A stretch of 64,000 nucleotides of DNA from an uncultured Pelagibacteraceae bacterium (GCA_902613805.1 CACMIV010000002.1:248001-312000), one strand, 5' to 3'. Counted from the first letter of the stretch, positions 15,615-26,028 are shown. Notes: a model not told the origin generated them from the letters alone. A program made the numbers and translations.

Positions 15615-16697
15615 CTTGGTAATTTTTCCTCCAGTAACAGGTTTTTTAACACCTGTGGTTGCTGGAAATGATATAGGCAGATTCTTGACTCTTCTTATAC
15701 CCAAATAAGCAAAAGCTTGGGACTCTATGAATTTTGCATCACCATAAATTTCATCAATTGAGATAACTTTATTTCCAAAATTTTCTTTTATTAAATTTAA
15801 AATAAATTTATTTTTCGTTCCTCCACCAGAAAGAATAATTTTTTGATTATCTATTTTTTTTAAATTATCAATTATCGCATAAGCAGTAAATGCAGATAAA
15901 GTAGCGCATGCATCATAAAAATTAATTTTTAATACTGAATTAAATGAAAAATAATTTCGATCAAGAGATTTGGGGGGATTTTTTTTAAAGAATTTGTCAT
16001 TTAGCAGTTGATTTAAAATACTTTTATTAATTTTACCTCGAGCAGAATATGCTCCATTATTATCATAAGGTTTATCCTTTTTTAAATGTACAAATTGGTC
16101 TAAAAGGCACATTCCTGGTCCAATATCATAAGCTGTTAACTTACCTCTATTGTTTAATATGGAAATATTAGATATGCCTCCAATATTAATAAAGGAACAA
16201 GGTTTTTTAATTTTTAGTTTATTAATTAAAAGCTTATGAAATATTGGTACTAATGGAGCTCCCTCTCCACCGTTCAAAAGATCATCTTGCCTGAAATCAG
16301 TTACAATAGTCTTGTTAGTTTTTTCTGCTATATACGAACTATTACACAGCTGAATCGATGATTTATTTTTAGATGAATGAAAAATAGTTTGACCATGTAA
16401 GGCGATAAGATCAACTTTTCTGATTTTATTAGATTTTATAAATTTTCTTATGGAATTTACATAATCTTCACTGACTAAATTTTCGCACTCACTTATATTT
16501 GACATGCTATTTTTATTTTTTGTAAAGTTGTTTACAAGAGAGTAAAGGGACTCTCTTGTTAAGTCCCTAAACTTAAATAAAGATGAGCATTTGTGCTTAA
16601 ATACGCTTTTTCCATCAGAACTTGCGTATGAAATATCAATTCCATCCAACGAAGTGCCGCTCATAATGCCAATTGCGTGAAGTTTATTATTGTTCAT
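15600..16697 (-). CDS. anmK: Anhydro-N-acetylmuramic acid kinase AnmK
   Basis: A 365-aa sugar kinase that phosphorylates and opens anhydro-MurNAc during peptidoglycan recycling. Conserved ATPase-fold segments are GIMSGTSLDGID (residues 10-21), ALHGQTIFHS, TDFRQDDLLNGGEGAPLVPIFH, NIGGISNIS and GPGMCLLDQ. Length and motifs fit the family fully. It is divergent from tyrS, a common alphaproteobacterial arrangement. Confidence 0.96.
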   Translation of the reverse strand: MNNNKLHAIGIMSGTSLDGIDISYASSDGKSVFKHKCSSLFKFRDLTRESLYSLVNNFTKNKNSMSNISECENLVSEDYVNSIRKFIKSNKIRKVDLIALHGQTIFHSSKNKSSIQLCNSSYIAEKTNKTIVTDFRQDDLLNGGEGAPLVPIFHKLLINKLKIKKPCSFINIGGISNISILNNRGKLTAYDIGPGMCLLDQFVHLKKDKPYDNNGAYSARGKINKSILNQLLNDKFFKKNPPKSLDRNYFSFNSVLKINFYDACATLSAFTAYAIIDNLKKIDNQKIILSGGGTKNKFILNLIKENFGNKVISIDEIYGDAKFIESQAFAYLGIRRVKNLPISFPATTGVKKPVTGGKITKLSIF

Positions 16698-16747
16698 ATA
16701 TTTTGTATAATTAGTCTAAATAATTTATACATTACTGAATATAAAAA

Positions 16748-17983
16748 ATGACACTTATTGAAGAACTTAAATACCGCGGTTTCTTAAATCAATGTACTGA
16801 TGAGGAATCGCTCAACAAAATATTAAAATCTAAAAATATTACATTTTACATAGGTTTTGATTGTACGGCTAAATCATTACATGTTGGCAGCTTGATACAG
16901 ATAATGATTATGCGCCTATTTCAAAAATACGGTCATACTCCAATAATATTAATTGGCACGGGAACTACTCGCATTGGTGATCCTTCAGGAAAAGATGAAA
17001 CTAGAAAAATACTTACTGAAGAAGAAATTAGGAATAATGCAAATAATCTGAAGGCTGTTTTTGACAAATATTTGTCATTTAAGAATGAAAAGAATAATGC
17101 GTTTATAATCGATAATGCAGATTGGTTAGATAAACTTAATTATGTAGATTTTTTAAGAGATTTTGGGAAACATTTTACAATTAATAAAATGCTTACATTT
17201 GATAGTGTAAAAATACGTCTTGAAAGAGAACAGTCTCTCAGCTTTGTAGAATTTAATTATATGATTTTTCAAGCTTATGACTTCTATGAACTTTATAATC
17301 GAAATTCGTGCACCTTACAGATTGGAGGTTCTGACCAATGGGGAAATATTATAAATGGTGTGGAGCTCATAAGAAGAGTAAATGGAAAAGAGGTTTTTGG
17401 ACTTACGACTCCTCTTCTAACTAATTCTAATGGTGATAAAATGGGAAAGACAGCTGATGGAGCGATATGGCTTAATGATGACCTTTTATCAGCCTACGAT
17501 TATTGGCAGTTTTGGAGAAATGTAGACGACAAAGATGTAATTCGTTTCATGAAACTTTTCACAGATTTAAGCAAAGAACAAATTGACAGCCATGAACAAA
17601 ACTCATCTAAAAATATAAATGATTTAAAGATAATACTTGCAAATGAGGTAACTGCTATGCTTCATGGGATTGAAAGCTCAAGAAAAGCTGAGCAGGCAGC
17701 AAAACAAATATTTGAAAATAAAAGCTTGTCTGAAAATATGCCTACTCTCAATTTAAGCAATGAGGATGTACAAAATGGTGCTCTATTATCAGATCTTATC
17801 GTTCAAATGAAATATGCTAACTCAAAATCTGAAAGTAGGAAATTGATACGTGGGAAAGGTGTAAAATTAAACGGAAAAATAGTAGAAAATGAGCTTCAGT
17901 TGTTAGACTATGATCAAATTACACAGTTTGAAAATGTAATAAGTGTTGGCAAGAAAAAACACTTTAAAGTGATTGTTGGCTAG
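16748..17983 (+). CDS. tyrS: Tyrosyl-tRNA synthetase
   Basis: A 411-aa class I aminoacyl-tRNA synthetase. The HIGH-like motif is HVGS (residues 45-48), after FYIGFDCTA; the KMSKS-like loop is KMGKT (231-235). Tyrosine-binding segments NYMIFQAYDF and GGSDQWGNI are present. The C-terminal S4 RNA-binding domain is seen in SESRKLIRGKGVKLNGKIV. The 3' end overlaps the convergent AsmA-like gene by 20 bp. Confidence 0.97.
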   Translation: MTLIEELKYRGFLNQCTDEESLNKILKSKNITFYIGFDCTAKSLHVGSLIQIMIMRLFQKYGHTPIILIGTGTTRIGDPSGKDETRKILTEEEIRNNANNLKAVFDKYLSFKNEKNNAFIIDNADWLDKLNYVDFLRDFGKHFTINKMLTFDSVKIRLEREQSLSFVEFNYMIFQAYDFYELYNRNSCTLQIGGSDQWGNIINGVELIRRVNGKEVFGLTTPLLTNSNGDKMGKTADGAIWLNDDLLSAYDYWQFWRNVDDKDVIRFMKLFTDLSKEQIDSHEQNSSKNINDLKIILANEVTAMLHGIESSRKAEQAAKQIFENKSLSENMPTLNLSNEDVQNGALLSDLIVQMKYANSKSESRKLIRGKGVKLNGKIVENELQLLDYDQITQFENVISVGKKKHFKVIVG

Positions 17984-20516
17984 TAGAGCTATTTTCAATA
18001 GCTTCTATTGCCCTTTCTATTATTCTCGGCTTTATTATAGTTAATGGATTAGACTCTACTTCGGGATCATCAGAAGATCCCGTCATTAAAAAATCTATTG
18101 AAAACATTCCCTCTCCTTCGTTTCCTACAATTATTGGCCCCAAAATAGGTAATTTTTGAATAATAGCGTTTACAAGATGCATCGGACTTATTTCTCCTTT
18201 CATATCAATAATCTTTTCTTTTCTATCAATATTTCCTTCCATAATTAGACCCAAACTATCGCTAACAGCAAAAGCTTCAATTTCATTAAATTTATTTTCT
18301 GTTTCTACATAATTAATTTCTCCATACCCAAAGCGAATTCCCTCTTCACCTTCAGCAATACTAACTAGGCCTGAGATTGAAGGGAGAGATAACAATTTGA
18401 GAGAAGCTGGTGTATTTATCAACACAAAGTCATTTAAGTTTATTTTTACATTAGCTTCTTGAGTATTTAAATTTCTTATTGAAGTCATTTTAAATTCTCC
18501 ATCACTTAACAGTTTTTTTGCTGCGTGGTTATCGTTTACAAAATATGTGATATCACTTGAATCAATAATATTTACATCAATGTTATCGTTTTTTTCCCTT
18601 GAATAATTTAGTTCGTGCTCCATAAAAGACGCACGGCTATTTACAGATAAAGTTGAGCCTTGTTTCTCAATTCCTGCCTTAAAATCATTTACTATTACCG
18701 CTCCAGCAAAAATTACTTCATCAGTATTTATCGAATAATTTTCCCCCTTTAAATAATAAACTCTTTCTTTTTTCTTCGTTTCAACTTTATTTGCAGACAG
18801 ATCAATGATATCACCGCTAATATTTAAATTTAAGATACGCTCTGATAAATCTCCTGAGAGATTTAACTTAACATTTGAATTATTATTAATTGAAAAATCT
18901 TCTAAAAAAATATGATTAGTTTTAGTTATTTTTACTTTACCATTAAAATCAATTTCACTATCGAGCGAGTCAAATGTTATTAAACTATCATTGAGCGTGT
19001 TTGTATCGCCTTCAAATTGAATTTTCAAACTTGTCTCATTATTTTTATTTAAATTAATTTGTCTTATAAAGGCTGTTGTATCTGATAAATTTATTAGTCC
19101 CTTAAATAAGGGGTTTGGAGTTTCTAAATTTTCAATTTCAATATAATAATTTACATGACCTGATATAAAATTAGGATTTTCATTATCATCAAAAATAAAG
19201 TCTGTATTTAATTCTCCAGAAGAAGCAACATATAAATTTTTAAGAGATTCGATTATATTATTTGAAGTCGGATCAATATTAAAATTTAGCGTTATGTCAT
19301 TATTCTCATTTAAATTTTGTTGAAGAAAATTGCTTACACGATCAGTTCTAGTCTCACGTGATAAAATAGTATTTTGCAAATAGTTTATTGCCGCATCTTT
19401 ATGAATACTCGTTACCAAATTAATATTTGCATTGTTTAGGTCGTAATTTAACTTAAAAAAACTACCCTTTTTGAGAATTAATTGGTCATTTTTAAAATGA
19501 TTTATATCGATCACATATTTTTCTTTATCATTATAAAACTCTAAATCATATTTTGTTACATCACCGAAGTTTTGATAAAATTTATCATTGGGCATTAATG
19601 TATTTAATTCATAGATCCCAGATATATTGAGATATAAATTTCTGATCGCAGAATTTATTATATTTCTTTCCTCATAATTAAAGTTTGTCTCAAGCATAAT
19701 GGATTGCCAGCCCTTAAAACTATTTATAAATGGATATAATTGACTTTCATTATTTAAGTTAAGAATATTTATTAATGAATCTTTTTTTGAATTAATATCA
19801 AGTTTAGTTTTTATATTTTTATACTTAGTGTTGTATTCTATAATACTTGTTTCATTCATGTAAAAATGGTCTCCACTAAATTTTAAAATATTTATTTGCT
19901 GATTAGCTGGAATAAATTCAAAATTTGCTTGAAACTTTTCTCTATTTATTGACAGATTTGTTGATATTAAGCTATTAGCGTCATAAAGCTCAAAAATAGA
20001 ATTAGTATAAAATAAAATATTATTATCGACTGATTGAAAATTGGTAGCATAATGCTTTGACTTAAGATCTATTTTTTTACTAGAAATAATGACTCTATCA
20101 AGCTCATCAAATTCCACATTAAAATTATCGATGAATATTTGAAAATCATCATTAGATATCTTTATTTTTTCAGATGAAATTTTATTTTTTTCATCTATTG
20201 TAAATGTAATTAGATTAAATAAATCGAAGTCCCAACTAATTAAACTTGTCTCTAATACCATATCATTTGCGTCAATAATTTGAATCTTTTCTATATCTAA
20301 ATAAAACCCCTTTTCACTGGATCTTTTGAGAACTATATTTTCTATATCTGTGTCAAGAGAATAATTTTGTTTCATTTCATCTGATATTCCCTGGCTAAAG
20401 ATATTAAGGCTTAATCCTCCAAATGATGCTTTGATTGAAACAAATGAAATAAGTAGAAAGATCAATGCTGATATCGATATAATTATATAAATTGATATTT
20501 TTTTATTTTTACTCAT
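17964..20516 (-). CDS. AsmA/YhdP-like membrane-anchored protein (DUF3971/AsmA-like C-terminal)
   Basis: An 850-aa protein with one N-terminal membrane helix (ISIYIIISISALIFLLISFVSI) and a long beta-strand-rich periplasmic part. The C-terminus, with DMKGEISPMHLVNAIIQKLPILGPIIVGNEGEGMFSIDFLMTGSSDDPEV, is the typical AsmA-like end. Such proteins are bridge-like, moving phospholipids between membranes. The gene follows prfB by 3 bp, in the order mrcA-prfB-asmA-like, and is shorter than the usual 1100+ aa alphaproteobacterial homologue. The assignment rests mainly on the C-terminal domain and layout. Confidence 0.8.
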   Translation of the reverse strand: MSKNKKISIYIIISISALIFLLISFVSIKASFGGLSLNIFSQGISDEMKQNYSLDTDIENIVLKRSSEKGFYLDIEKIQIIDANDMVLETSLISWDFDLFNLITFTIDEKNKISSEKIKISNDDFQIFIDNFNVEFDELDRVIISSKKIDLKSKHYATNFQSVDNNILFYTNSIFELYDANSLISTNLSINREKFQANFEFIPANQQINILKFSGDHFYMNETSIIEYNTKYKNIKTKLDINSKKDSLINILNLNNESQLYPFINSFKGWQSIMLETNFNYEERNIINSAIRNLYLNISGIYELNTLMPNDKFYQNFGDVTKYDLEFYNDKEKYVIDINHFKNDQLILKKGSFFKLNYDLNNANINLVTSIHKDAAINYLQNTILSRETRTDRVSNFLQQNLNENNDITLNFNIDPTSNNIIESLKNLYVASSGELNTDFIFDDNENPNFISGHVNYYIEIENLETPNPLFKGLINLSDTTAFIRQINLNKNNETSLKIQFEGDTNTLNDSLITFDSLDSEIDFNGKVKITKTNHIFLEDFSINNNSNVKLNLSGDLSERILNLNISGDIIDLSANKVETKKKERVYYLKGENYSINTDEVIFAGAVIVNDFKAGIEKQGSTLSVNSRASFMEHELNYSREKNDNIDVNIIDSSDITYFVNDNHAAKKLLSDGEFKMTSIRNLNTQEANVKINLNDFVLINTPASLKLLSLPSISGLVSIAEGEEGIRFGYGEINYVETENKFNEIEAFAVSDSLGLIMEGNIDRKEKIIDMKGEISPMHLVNAIIQKLPILGPIIVGNEGEGMFSIDFLMTGSSDDPEVESNPLTIIKPRIIERAIEAIENSSTSQQSL

Positions 20517-20519
20517 ACT

Positions 20520-21606
20520 TTATTTAATATTCGAGAAGATCAATTTATCAATATCGCCGTCTAAGACTGCATCTGGATCACTGTCTTCATAATCACTTCT
20601 TAGATCCTTCACCATTCTATATGGATGCAAAACATAAGATCTTATCTGATTACCCCAGCCAATATCAGATTTTTTATCCTCAGAAGCTTTTTTTTCGGAC
20701 TCAATTTTTTGCATTTCCATTTCATATAATTTTGATTTGAGGAGATTGATAGCTGTTGCCTTATTTTTATGTTGAGATCTTTCATTTTGACATTGAACGA
20801 CAATACCTGTTGGGATGTGTGTTATTCTTATTGCGCTATCGGTCGTATTTACATGTTGACCTCCAGCGCCAGAAGCTCTGAAAGTATCTATTCTCATATC
20901 TTTTTCCTGAAGATTAATTTCAATAGTTTCATCAACATACGGTGATATCCATACTGATGAAAAACTAGTGTGCCTTCTTGAATTTGAATCAAATGGTGAA
21001 ATTCTTACTAATCGATGAATACCAGACTCTCTTTTTAAATATCCGAATGCATATTTGCCCTCTACTAAAACTGTACATGATTTGATACCTGCCTCTTCGC
21101 CAAATGACTCATACACTATTTTGAATTGAAATTTTTTTCTTTCTGACCACCGCATGTACATTCTTTGTAACATTTGCGCCCAATCTTGACTTTCAGTTCC
21201 TCCAGCTCCAGCATGTATTTCCAAATAACAACTATTCGAATCAGCATCACCGTTAAATTGCATTTGAAACTCAGACTTCTCTAAGTCGCTTAAAAGTTCT
21301 TTTAGCGTGTTGTTACACTCGCTGATCATCAATTGATCGCTTTCCTCAGTTGCAAGATTAAAATAATCCTTAACTTCAGTTATTTTCTTGTCAAAATCAG
21401 AGATTAGTTTGATGTTTTGGTCTAATTCACTTATTTCGACCATAACTTTTTTGGCCTTTTCATTGTCTGACCAAAAATTTTCTTCTTCACTTAGAGCTTT
21501 TAATTTAAATAATTGCTTTTGTAAATTTTCTAAGTCAAAGATGACTCCGTACAAAATCAAGTTTTTTATTTGCTTTAGCTAATAAATTTAAAAAATCATT
21601 TTCCAT
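20520..21606 (-). CDS. prfB: Peptide chain release factor 2, expressed through a programmed +1 frameshift
   Basis: RF2 ends translation at UGA and UAA. The GGQ motif is in SGAGGQHVNTTDSA and the SPF anticodon-like motif in RISPFDS. Translation starts at the ATG at 21606; 23 codons later the frame hits TGA (21537-21535) in the context CTTTGAC. Slippage at CTT by +1 leads into the main frame (DLENLQKQL), giving about 361 aa, the family length. An SD-like GGAG lies before the site with the same spacing as in Escherichia coli prfB. RF2 shortage thus raises RF2 synthesis. The gene begins 2 bp after the mrcA stop. Confidence 0.95.
21534..21549 (-). promoter_or_regulatory. RF2 programmed frameshift site
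   Basis: On the minus strand the site reads CGGAGTCATCTTTGAC: an internal Shine-Dalgarno-like GGAG, then the slippery CTT followed by TGA and C. Escherichia coli has AGGGGGTATCTTTGAC. The CTTTGAC heptamer is identical and the SD is aligned at the same distance. Confidence 0.92.
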
Positions 21607-21608
21607 AA

Positions 21609-23999
21609 CTAATAAATTACATACTCCTCCATAAATTCATCTGCAACCTCAATTATTTGGAAGCCCTCAGAACCAACAAGAATTTCACCACTACTTACAA
21701 GGTTATCACTATTACTGAATGCTTCATAGACACTTTTACTGCTATTAAAATTGCTTGCTATTTCTCCTGTATCATAATTAATTTTAATTAACTCAATTCC
21801 ATTAGGAATAGTGAAAGGCAATATTGACTTTTCAGAGTAGTATTTTGTTACAAAATCTCTAAAAATAGGAACTGCAACTGATGAGCCTGTCTCTCTTTTA
21901 CCTAATGACTCAGGTTTATCAAAACCCGCGTATACTCCTATAATTAGCTCTGATGTAAATCCAACAAACCATGCATCAGTATTATTATTTGTTGTTCCAG
22001 TTTTTCCTGCTATTTCAATGCCATTAATTCTTGTCTTTCTTCCTGTTCCTCTGTCGACAGCTCCTTTTAAAATAGAAACCATTTGGTAAGATTTAGCTTC
22101 ATCGAATATCTTTTGATTGATATTTATTAAATTTGGACGTGGATTTTCTTCAATATAAGGTTCGCTACAGTTATTGCATTTTGAAAAGTTTGCTAAATAA
22201 ATATTTTTACCTCTTCTATCTTGAATTCTATCAATTAAACTTGGACTAATCTTTTTGCCTCCATTTACAAAAGACGCATAAGCTGAAGTAAGGTCAATTA
22301 GAGATGTTTCTCCTGCACCCAATGCCATTGATAGAACATTAGGCATATTATTCATTATGCCAGATCTGTTTGCAATTTCAGAGATTTTTTCCATACCGAG
22401 GTATTGAGCAATTCTAATAGTCATTAGATTGCGAGAGTATTCTATTCCTTTTCTTAGCGTAGACGGTCCATAGAATTTCTTGCCATAGTTTTCTGGCTTC
22501 CATTTTCCTAATTTTGAACCTTGATCAACAACAAATGGAGCATCTAGTATCAGACTGTTAGGCTGAAGACCATTTTCTAAAGCAGACATATAAACAAAGG
22601 GCTTAAATGATGAACCAGGCTGTCTTTTTGCCTGTATAGCTCTGTTAAAGTTACTTTGATTAAAATCAAACCCGCCAGACAAAGCAATAACTCTACCCGT
22701 ATAAGGATCCATAACTATAATGCCACCATTTATTTTGGGTATTTGCTGAAGTGTATAAAAGTTTTTATTTGCTTTGGAAACATAAATAATATCGTTAATC
22801 TTTAATATATCATTTACACTTTTTATTTCAGGACCAATATATCCGCCTGATAAACTTTTTCTCGCCCATTTATATTCTTTCAAAATTCCAGTTTCTAAAC
22901 CATGCTTTGTGATAACCTCAATAATAGCATCGCCAACATTGTTAAAATTTATTACTTTAGCAATAAAAAAAATGTTTCTTTCGATTATAGGAAATTTTGA
23001 ATACCAATTTTTTTCTGTATTGTTTGTTATAGGGCCTCGGTATCCATGTCTCTTATCATATTCAAGTAATCCTTTTTTAAGTGCATTATCTGCAATTATT
23101 TGAGCATTTTTATTTAAAGAAGACCTGACTGATAAACCGCCGTTATATAAATAGTCTTCACCAAAAATTGAAATAATTTGTTTTCTTATTTCTTCGAGAT
23201 AGTAGTCGTTAGAAAATGCTTTATCTTTTTTATTAAGAGAAGTCTTTATTGGAACTTTTTTGAAAGAAGTTAATTCAAACTTATCAATAAAATTATTAGA
23301 ATGCATCCTATCTAGCACCCAATTTCTCCTTTCAAAAGCTAATTCATAGTTTTTACTTGGATTATATCTACTAGGAGCTTTTGGTAGAGCTGCTAAAAAA
23401 GCAACTTCAGGGAAAGTTAGTTCACTCAGTGTTTTTTGAAAATACTTATTTGAAGCTGCTGCAACTCCATAAGTACCAGAGCCGAGATAAATTTGATTGA
23501 GGTATAGTTCTAATATCCTATCCTTAGATAAAGTTTTTTCAATTTTTAATGCAAGAAGTGCCTCTTTTATCTTGCGTGAAACACTTAGTTCATCTGACAA
23601 TAAGAAATTTTTTGCTACTTGTTGGGTAATTGTTGATGCGCCTTCAGGTCTTTTGTCATTCATTAAATTGGATATGTTTTTTACAAATGCTCTGATTATT
23701 CCTACAACATCTACACCTATATGATTATAAAATTTTTTATCTTCAGCGGAAATAAAGGCATTTTTAACATTATCAGGAATGTCATCTATTGGTATGAAAA
23801 TTCTATACTCCCTCGAATATTCTTTTATTAAATCACCATCAGATGTATGTACTCTAGTCATTACATTTGGTTTATAATTTTTTAAAATAGAGTCATCTGG
23901 AAGATTGAAAGAGAAATACGCAATTACGGAAATAATACTTAAGAGTAGAACTACTGTAAGGTTCAATATGTATTTAATTAAAATATCCATATATCTCAT
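21609..23999 (-). CDS. mrcA: Bifunctional penicillin-binding protein 1A
   Basis: A 796-aa class A PBP that makes and cross-links peptidoglycan. It has an N-terminal membrane helix, the GT51 domain with E86 in SAEDKKFYNH and the GASTITQQVAKN segment, then a transpeptidase domain with S463xxK466 (PGSSFKPF), SRN (YSRNLM) and KTGT (AGKTGTTNNN). The region in between holds an OB-like insert. An ATG three codons in (MDILIKYI) is an alternative start. First gene of the mrcA-prfB-asmA-like operon. Confidence 0.97.
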   Translation of the reverse strand: MRYMDILIKYILNLTVVLLLSIISVIAYFSFNLPDDSILKNYKPNVMTRVHTSDGDLIKEYSREYRIFIPIDDIPDNVKNAFISAEDKKFYNHIGVDVVGIIRAFVKNISNLMNDKRPEGASTITQQVAKNFLLSDELSVSRKIKEALLALKIEKTLSKDRILELYLNQIYLGSGTYGVAAASNKYFQKTLSELTFPEVAFLAALPKAPSRYNPSKNYELAFERRNWVLDRMHSNNFIDKFELTSFKKVPIKTSLNKKDKAFSNDYYLEEIRKQIISIFGEDYLYNGGLSVRSSLNKNAQIIADNALKKGLLEYDKRHGYRGPITNNTEKNWYSKFPIIERNIFFIAKVINFNNVGDAIIEVITKHGLETGILKEYKWARKSLSGGYIGPEIKSVNDILKINDIIYVSKANKNFYTLQQIPKINGGIIVMDPYTGRVIALSGGFDFNQSNFNRAIQAKRQPGSSFKPFVYMSALENGLQPNSLILDAPFVVDQGSKLGKWKPENYGKKFYGPSTLRKGIEYSRNLMTIRIAQYLGMEKISEIANRSGIMNNMPNVLSMALGAGETSLIDLTSAYASFVNGGKKISPSLIDRIQDRRGKNIYLANFSKCNNCSEPYIEENPRPNLININQKIFDEAKSYQMVSILKGAVDRGTGRKTRINGIEIAGKTGTTNNNTDAWFVGFTSELIIGVYAGFDKPESLGKRETGSSVAVPIFRDFVTKYYSEKSILPFTIPNGIELIKINYDTGEIASNFNSSKSVYEAFSNSDNLVSSGEILVGSEGFQIIEVADEFMEEYVIY

Positions 24000-24179
24000 A
24001 AATTATGTTATTATTATTAATAAATATGGCATTCATTTGACAAAAAAGCCAAATTTTAAAATTAACAAAAATCAAATAATATTAATTTATTGATTTTTAT
24101 AAGTTCTAAATATAACAATGCAACCATATAGCTAAATATAAAAGTTAAATAATGAATGAATTCATAAACAAATATTCTA

Positions 24180-24196
24180 AGTCGCAAAAGCCGACT
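24180..24196 (+). promoter_or_regulatory. Hairpin in the 5' leader of rne
   Basis: AGTCG (24180-24184) pairs with CGACT (24192-24196) around a CAAAAGC loop, an unusually GC-rich stem in an AT-rich leader, 24 bp before the rne ATG. In enterobacteria, leader hairpins let RNase E cut and control its own mRNA. A similar role here is only inferred. The rest of the 220-bp gap 24000-24219 holds no gene; TTGACA at 24037-24042 is a possible -35, but no convincing -10 follows. Confidence 0.4.
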
Positions 24197-24219
24197 CCTA
24201 CTTTGAAAGGTTTTATTAA

Positions 24220-26028
24220 ATGTCACAAAAAATTCTTATTGATTGCTCTAGAGAGAGTATATCAAAATTTGCTCTTATTTCAGAAAATGGCCTCGAAGAC
24301 TTTGAGCTAGAGTCATCTGCTAAGAAAAACTTAAAAGGTAATATATACCTTGGAAAAGTATCTAGAATTGAAGCATCCCTTCAAGCTGCTTTTGTTGATA
24401 TTGGTTCTGAAAAAAATGGCTTCTTAGCTTTTGGAGAAATTCATCCAAACTATTTTCAAATACCTGTGGCAGACCGTGAAGCTTTAATTGAGGCCGAGGC
24501 GCAAGTAGAAGAAGATTTTAATGAAGAGAAAGAAGCAGAAACTCAAGATGATAAAAAAGACACTAATGTAGATGTAAATGAAGCGGGGACCGTAATTGAT
24601 GATAGTGAAGACAGTTTTAAGCAAAAAAACAAGAAAAGACAAAGCTCTATTCTAAAAAGAAAATTGTACAGGTCATATAAGATTCAAGAGGTAATAAAGG
24701 CAGGTCAATTGATTTTGGTTCAGGTTGTTAAAGAGGAAAGAGGTAATAAGGGTGCAGCACTCACATCATATATTTCATTGGCTGGCAAATATTCTGTTCT
24801 TATGCCCAACTCAACAAAAACGAAAGGTATATCGAGGAAAATTTCAACATCTGATGACAGAAGTAAATTAAAAAAAATTATTGATGACTTAAAAGTTCCA
24901 AGTGAAATGGGCCTTATTATAAGAACTGCAGGTTTAAATAAAACTAAAAATGAGATCAAAAAAGATTATTCTATTTTAAAAAAACTGTGGGTTCAGATAG
25001 TAAATGAAACTAAAAAAGCAATTGCGCCTGCTTTGATACACGAAGAGGGCAATTTACTTAGACGAGTCGTACGAGACGTATTTACTACAGAGATGAAAGA
25101 AATCTTGGTTGAGGGTAAAGATGCTTATCAGGAAACAAAAAAATATATGACACAAGTGCTTCCATCTTGTTCTAAATATGTAAAACAATTCAAAAATAAA
25201 GAGTCTATTTTTTCTAAGTATGATATTGAAAAAGATATTATTAAAATGTTTGAACCTGAGGTTAAATTAAAGTCAGGCGGCTATTTAGTAATTAATCCAA
25301 CCGAGGCTTTGGTTGCAATAGATGTGAACTCAGGTGGTGCCACTAAAGAGAGAAATATAGAAAAAACGGCTTTAAAAACAAATTTGGAAGCAGCTGAGGA
25401 AATAGCGAGACAAATCAAACTAAGAGATTTATCGGGATTAATTGTTATTGATTTCATTGACATGTATGAAATGAGAAACAATCGTCAAGTTGAAAAAAAA
25501 ATGAAAGAGTTGATTAGAAAAGATAGGGCTAGGACACAAATAACTAGGATAAGTCAATTTGGTTTACTAGAAATGTCAAGGCAAAGACTAAGACAAAGTT
25601 TTATTGAATGGAATACAGTATTAAGCAATGACTCATTGTTACAAAAGCATATATACAAAATCAAGGAAGCAATAAAAAATAGAAAGCAAAAAACTTTAAC
25701 AGTAAAAGTGAATCCATATATCAATATAAATCTAATGAATTATTATTCTAATGAAATAGAGATTATTGAAAAAACAAAAAAGACAAAAATTAAAATAGTG
25801 AACGATGATATACTTGATAATTCTTCAATAGAATTTGATAACACATCCCCAAAGAAAGCAGAGAAAGAAAAACCAAAGAAGAAAAATGCCCAGAAATCAA
25901 ATAAAAATGTAAAAAAGAAAAGTAATGTGAGAAAGAAAAAATCTCTAGATAAAAAAGTTGAAACTAATGCTACAGTTTCACCAATAAAAGAAATAAAAAA
26001 TAAAAAAACTGGTTGGTGGCAAAAGTAG
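24220..26028 (+). CDS. rne: Ribonuclease E/G family endoribonuclease
   Basis: A 602-aa RNase E-like enzyme. After an S1 domain interrupted by an acidic insert (residues ~90-145, EEDFNEEKEAETQDDKKD), the catalytic aspartates are D368 (AIDVNSGGATKERN) and D411 (IVIDFIDM), 43 residues apart as in Escherichia coli. The region near 460-475 (EMSRQRLRQSFIEWNTVLSN), where other RNase E/G proteins carry the CPxC zinc-link, has no Cys. The C-terminus is a short Lys-rich tail instead of a long degradosome scaffold. It matures rRNA and turns over mRNA. The frame overlaps the next gene's GTG start by one base. Confidence 0.9.
   Translation: MSQKILIDCSRESISKFALISENGLEDFELESSAKKNLKGNIYLGKVSRIEASLQAAFVDIGSEKNGFLAFGEIHPNYFQIPVADREALIEAEAQVEEDFNEEKEAETQDDKKDTNVDVNEAGTVIDDSEDSFKQKNKKRQSSILKRKLYRSYKIQEVIKAGQLILVQVVKEERGNKGAALTSYISLAGKYSVLMPNSTKTKGISRKISTSDDRSKLKKIIDDLKVPSEMGLIIRTAGLNKTKNEIKKDYSILKKLWVQIVNETKKAIAPALIHEEGNLLRRVVRDVFTTEMKEILVEGKDAYQETKKYMTQVLPSCSKYVKQFKNKESIFSKYDIEKDIIKMFEPEVKLKSGGYLVINPTEALVAIDVNSGGATKERNIEKTALKTNLEAAEEIARQIKLRDLSGLIVIDFIDMYEMRNNRQVEKKMKELIRKDRARTQITRISQFGLLEMSRQRLRQSFIEWNTVLSNDSLLQKHIYKIKEAIKNRKQKTLTVKVNPYININLMNYYSNEIEIIEKTKKTKIKIVNDDILDNSSIEFDNTSPKKAEKEKPKKKNAQKSNKNVKKKSNVRKKKSLDKKVETNATVSPIKEIKNKKTGWWQK

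Noticed and set aside
21520-21560. Internal start or sequencing frameshift in prfB
   Set aside because: CTTTGAC with a correctly spaced GGAG is the known programmed frameshift site; an error would not produce it.
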